Below, piece by piece: positions 61,043 through 64,000 of a stretch of 64,000 nt of DNA. The DNA is from an uncultured Clostridia bacterium (GTDB taxonomy: Bacteria > Bacillota > Clostridia > Christensenellales > UBA3700), in assembly GCA_937880755.1 (NCBI GenBank), contig CALGRX010000017.1, forward strand, positions 1-64,000. The letters run 5' to 3'. Each line of letters starts with the position of its first letter. Within the stretch, counting starts at the first letter, position 1. The translations under genes were made by a program, and so were the position numbers. Under the pieces are notes generated by a model that saw nothing but the letters and a program-made list of their open reading frames with translations, was not told the DNA's origin and ran no database searches.

Positions 61043-61666
61043 ATGCAAAAAAAAGTTGTTTCCGAAGCAGTCGTCAAGAGATTGCCCAAATATTACCGAG
61101 CAGTCAAAAACCTCTCCGACCAAGGCGTAACTAAGATATCTTCCAACGCGCTAGCCGGTATGCTAGGCATCACTGCATCTCAAGTTAGGCAAGACTTTTG
61201 CAATTTCGGCGGATTTGGTCAGCAAGGATACGGATACGACGTAGCCAAACTCAAACAAGAGCTGGCAACCATAATGGGGCTTGACCACGACTACAACGTA
61301 GTCATAATCGGCGCGGGCAACATAGGTAGAGCGTTGGGTGGCTATCAAGGCTTCGAAAAGTACGGATTTAAGGTAAGAGCAATGTTCGACTCCAATCCCG
61401 TCATCGACAACGTTGGCGGTATCAAGGTCTATAATATGTCGCAATTCGAGTCCTACGTCAAGGACAACTCGGTAGATATGGCTGTTATTGCAACGCCTAA
61501 GTCCGCTGCACAGAGCGTCGCAGACAAAATAATAAGTTGTGGCATCAAGAGTATTTGGAATTTTGCACCTATTGATTTAGAGGTACCCGACTACGTTTCT
61601 ATCGAGAACATATCTATGTCGGAGAGCCTATTGGTGCTGAGTTATAGAACGAAAAACAACGTATAA
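61043..61666 (+). CDS. rex: Redox-sensing transcriptional repressor Rex
   Basis: 207 aa. Winged helix with SSNALAGMLGITASQVRQDF (recognition helix and FGGFGQQGYGY), NADH-binding Rossmann loop VVIIGAGNIGRAL (about 87-99) and C-terminal IWNFAPIDLEVP. It reads the NADH/NAD+ ratio and represses fermentation genes when NAD+ is high. Shine-Dalgarno GGGGGCG. Leads a group with greA and lysS. Confidence 0.95.
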   Translation: MQKKVVSEAVVKRLPKYYRAVKNLSDQGVTKISSNALAGMLGITASQVRQDFCNFGGFGQQGYGYDVAKLKQELATIMGLDHDYNVVIIGAGNIGRALGGYQGFEKYGFKVRAMFDSNPVIDNVGGIKVYNMSQFESYVKDNSVDMAVIATPKSAAQSVADKIISCGIKSIWNFAPIDLEVPDYVSIENISMSESLLVLSYRTKNNV

Positions 61667-61676
61667 GGAGTGAGTT

Positions 61677-62153
61677 ATGGCAGACGAATTTATCTTTTCT
61701 CAAGCAGGAAGAGACAAGCTGGAGCAAAAACTAAAAGAATACGAGACGGTCAAAAGGAGAGAGCTGATTGCCAGAATAGCCGAGGCTAGAGAGTACGGCG
61801 ATCTTTCCGAGAACGCCGAGTACAAGTCGGCAAAGGAAGAGTACGATTTGCTCGAGCGCGCTATCGACGAGATGAAATATCAACTCGAGCACGCCGTCAT
61901 CATCGACAGCAAAGACGGCGAGGAGGGCGTAGTCAATATCGGCAACACCGTCACCTTCTACGATATGGATATGGAAGAAGAGTTTACCTATCAAATTCTC
62001 GGACACACCGAGGCTTCTATCGAAGACGGTATTATCAGCAACGAGTCGCCACTTGCGCAAGCCATTTTGGGACGCAAGACAGGTGAAGAGGTCGACGTGG
62101 TTATCAAAAACGGCGACTCTTACAAAATCAAAATTTTGGATATCAAAAAATAA
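61677..62153 (+). CDS. greA: Transcription elongation factor GreA
   Basis: 158 aa. N-terminal coiled-coil with the tip [16 protein letters not shown] (acidic residues that reach the polymerase active site) and a C-terminal FKBP-like domain ([12 protein letters not shown]). It rescues backtracked RNA polymerase. Shine-Dalgarno AAGGAGTG. Confidence 0.95.
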   Translation: MADEFIFSQAGRDKLEQKLKEYETVKRRELIARIAEAREYGDLSENAEYKSAKEEYDLLERAIDEMKYQLEHAVIIDSKDGEEGVVNIGNTVTFYDMDMEEEFTYQILGHTEASIEDGIISNESPLAQAILGRKTGEEVDVVIKNGDSYKIKILDIKK

Positions 62154-62173
62154 ACTACCCAAAGGACATAGAG

Positions 62174-63643
62174 ATGGAACAAGAAAATTTAAACGACATA
62201 CTCAAGGCACGTAGAGAAAAACTCGACAATCTTATTGCTATGGGCAAAAATCCTTTTGAAATAGTCAAATTCGACAAGGACGCCTACGCCCAAGTTATCA
62301 AGGATAATTACGACGAGTACGCCGACAAAAAGGTGCGTATTGCCGGTCGTCTTATATCCAAGAGAGTTATGGGTAAGGCAAGCTTCGGACACGTGCTCGA
62401 CGGCACGGGTAGTATCCAACTTTACGTCAGCAGAGACTCTCTCGGCGAAGAAAACTACGCCGAGTTTAAGAAGTACGACATAGGCGACATCGTGGGCGTA
62501 GAGGGCGTGGTATTTACCACCAAGATGGGCGAGATATCCATTCACGCCGAAAAGATGGTATTGCTCTCCAAATCGTTGTTGCCGTTGCCTGAGAAGTTTC
62601 ACGGACTTACCAACACCGACCTTAGATATCGTCAAAGATACGTAGACCTCATCGCCAATCCCGAGGTTAAAGAAACCTTCGTTATGCGCAGTCGCATCAT
62701 CAGTGCCATACGTTCTTTCTTGGACGGTGAGGGCTTCGTCGAGGTAGACACACCTATCCTCAACACCATAGCCGGCGGAGCGAGCGCAAGACCTTTTATC
62801 ACCCACCACAACACCTTGGACATTGACATGTACATGCGCATTGCGCCCGAGCTTTATCTCAAGAGGCTCATCGTAGGCGGATTTGAAAAGGTGTACGAAA
62901 TGGGTAGACTTTTCCGCAACGAGGGCATGGACCCTAAGCACAATCCGGAGTTCACCACGGTAGAGCTCTACGAAGCATATACCGACTATCATCATATGAT
63001 GGACCTCACCGAGAGACTCTTCGAGCATATCGCGCTCACCACCAAAGGCACTACGGAGATAGAGTACCAAGGCACGCCTATATCCTTGGCAAGACCTTGG
63101 AAGAAGATGAGTATGGTAGAGGCGGTCAAAGAGTTTACGGGTATAGACTTTGACGCAACGGACGACGTAGAAGCACTCAAAAAGCAAGCCGAAAGTGTAG
63201 GCGTAGGCTTGGCGGACAACTTGACTTGGGGCAAGCTTCTCTACGAAGTATTCGACCAAAAGGTAGAGGAGCATCTCGTTCAACCAACCTTTATTCTCGA
63301 CTATCCCGTTGAGGTTTCGCCACTTGCTAAGCGCAAGCCAACCGACAACAGACTTACCGAGAGATTTGAGTTCTTTATCACGTCGAGAGAGATGGGCAAC
63401 GCTTTCTCCGAGCTCAACGATCCAATCGATCAAAAGGCAAGATTTATGGCTCAAGTAGCCGAGAGAGAGAATGGCGACGACGAGGCTCAAATGATGGACG
63501 AAGATTACGTCAACGCATTGATGTACGGACTTCCACCTACGGGCGGACTTGGCATCGGCGTGGATAGATTGGTAATGTTGTTTACCGACCAATTTAGTAT
63601 CAGAGACGTTTTGTTGTTCCCGACGATGAAACCAAACAAATAA
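62174..63643 (+). CDS. lysS: Lysyl-tRNA synthetase, class II
   Basis: 489 aa. OB-fold anticodon domain (about 45-160; [20 protein letters not shown]), then class II core: motif 1 region near [15 protein letters not shown], motif 2 [19 protein letters not shown], and motif 3 [13 protein letters not shown]. Length and layout are standard. Confidence 0.97.
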   Translation: MEQENLNDILKARREKLDNLIAMGKNPFEIVKFDKDAYAQVIKDNYDEYADKKVRIAGRLISKRVMGKASFGHVLDGTGSIQLYVSRDSLGEENYAEFKKYDIGDIVGVEGVVFTTKMGEISIHAEKMVLLSKSLLPLPEKFHGLTNTDLRYRQRYVDLIANPEVKETFVMRSRIISAIRSFLDGEGFVEVDTPILNTIAGGASARPFITHHNTLDIDMYMRIAPELYLKRLIVGGFEKVYEMGRLFRNEGMDPKHNPEFTTVELYEAYTDYHHMMDLTERLFEHIALTTKGTTEIEYQGTPISLARPWKKMSMVEAVKEFTGIDFDATDDVEALKKQAESVGVGLADNLTWGKLLYEVFDQKVEEHLVQPTFILDYPVEVSPLAKRKPTDNRLTERFEFFITSREMGNAFSELNDPIDQKARFMAQVAERENGDDEAQMMDEDYVNALMYGLPPTGGLGIGVDRLVMLFTDQFSIRDVLLFPTMKPNK

Positions 63644-63648
63644 AATTC

Positions 63649-63672
63649 GGCAGTCCGAGGACTGCCTTTTTT
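63649..63672 (+). terminator. lysS terminator
   Basis: GGCAGTCC-GA-GGACTGCC followed by TTTTTT. Confidence 0.88.
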
Positions 63673-63679
63673 GAGTGAT

Positions 63680-64000
63680 ATGCAAGATAGAGATAGACCG
63701 CTACTAGGCGCAATACAAGGGTACGTCGACCATTCCAAAGCACGCTTTCATATGCCGGGGCACAGTGGCAATTTGAATGGTGGCATTTGGGACGCATGTC
63801 CTTACGACGTTACGGAATTGGGCTATACCGACAACATACTCAATCCCCAAGGCGTAATTGCCGAGCTGGAAGCCGACCTTGCCAAAGCGTACGGAGTGGA
63901 TAGAAGCCTTATATTTACCACGGGCTCTACCACGGCCATATTGGCTTCGCTGGGGATTTTGTCACAGCTTGGCGGAGAGGTGGTCGTCTTAGGAGAAATG
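63680..64000 (+). CDS. Orn/Lys/Arg decarboxylase-family protein (partial)
   Basis: The first 107 codons are visible; the frame runs off the window end. The N-terminal HMPGHSGN motif, ELGYTDNILNPQGVI and the TTGSTTAILASL PLP-phosphate loop fit fold-type I group III decarboxylases. Clostridial versions next to lysS/DNA-metabolism genes are often short YaaO-type proteins of unclear substrate. No Shine-Dalgarno is evident before the ATG. Confidence 0.75.
   Translation, partial: MQDRDRPLLGAIQGYVDHSKARFHMPGHSGNLNGGIWDACPYDVTELGYTDNILNPQGVIAELEADLAKAYGVDRSLIFTTGSTTAILASLGILSQLGGEVVVLGEM

Noticed and set aside
62189..63685. 498-codon open frame antisense to lysS
   Set aside because: Shadow of the lysS codon pattern; no start signal and no family motif, while lysS has all class II motifs.

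Overview
The window reads as chromosome of an uncultured anaerobic Firmicute, probably a gut clostridium of the Christensenellales type. Supporting signs are canonical TTGACA-17-TATAAT promoters, a DnaD/DnaI-like loader pair, Rex, FloA/NfeD, ECF-type vitamin S components under FMN and cobalamin riboswitches, Feo iron uptake and sialic-acid catabolism. The exact taxon is an inference. Host genes are moderately GC-rich and prefer codons such as GAC and GTC; one 20.8-kb block is clearly AT-richer.

Layout. 1-24.0 kb is host: tRNA-Glu, a Ppx-like phosphatase, two Met tRNAs, FMN riboswitch-ribU, two kinase-fold proteins, a mutarotase fold protein, an HtrA-like lipoprotein, feoAB with a small Cys-rich partner, birA, an M29 aminopeptidase, a sialidase-nanE-nanK-nanA operon, nfeD-floA, an ATP-grasp/radical-SAM pair and cdd. 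At 24.0-25.7 kb is rlmD (rumA), whose 3' end is the integration site of a mobile element. 25.4-46.2 kb is an integrative mobilizable element: at one end a two-barrel (RdRP/YonO-like) RNA polymerase and a soluble FtsH-like AAA+ protease; then an ADP-ribosylglycohydrolase, an HTH-Fic AMPylase, an XRE/HEPN pair, and a long operon with anaerobic ribonucleotide reductase (nrdG/nrdD), phosphoesterase, dTMP-kinase-like protein, leucine-rich-repeat protein, orphan adenine methyltransferase, Smr protein and DnaQ-BRCT nuclease; finally a pMV158-like oriT, a MobV relaxase and a large serine recombinase. No conjugation pore genes are visible, so it should need a helper. 46.3-64 kb is host again: degraded genes next to attR, a cobalamin riboswitch with its lipoprotein and ECF S component, a GPH symporter, a GH18 enzyme, an Rrf2 regulator divergent from metY-cysK, tRNA-Thr, dnaD/dnaI-like genes, an ABC exporter, rex, greA, lysS and the start of an Orn/Lys/Arg decarboxylase-family gene.

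Most striking: the attachment core lies inside coding sequence and both att sites encode the same peptide (ETLVCL) with only synonymous differences. Integration therefore swaps C-termini: RlmD gains a 107-residue element-encoded tail, and the recombinase gains the last seven codons of rlmD. In the excised circle the recombinase should carry the 107-residue tail itself. Other leads are the polymerase/protease pair, a relaxase whose start position is ATA instead of ATG, two apparently leaderless host genes and a DnaD protein with four repeat-like units.
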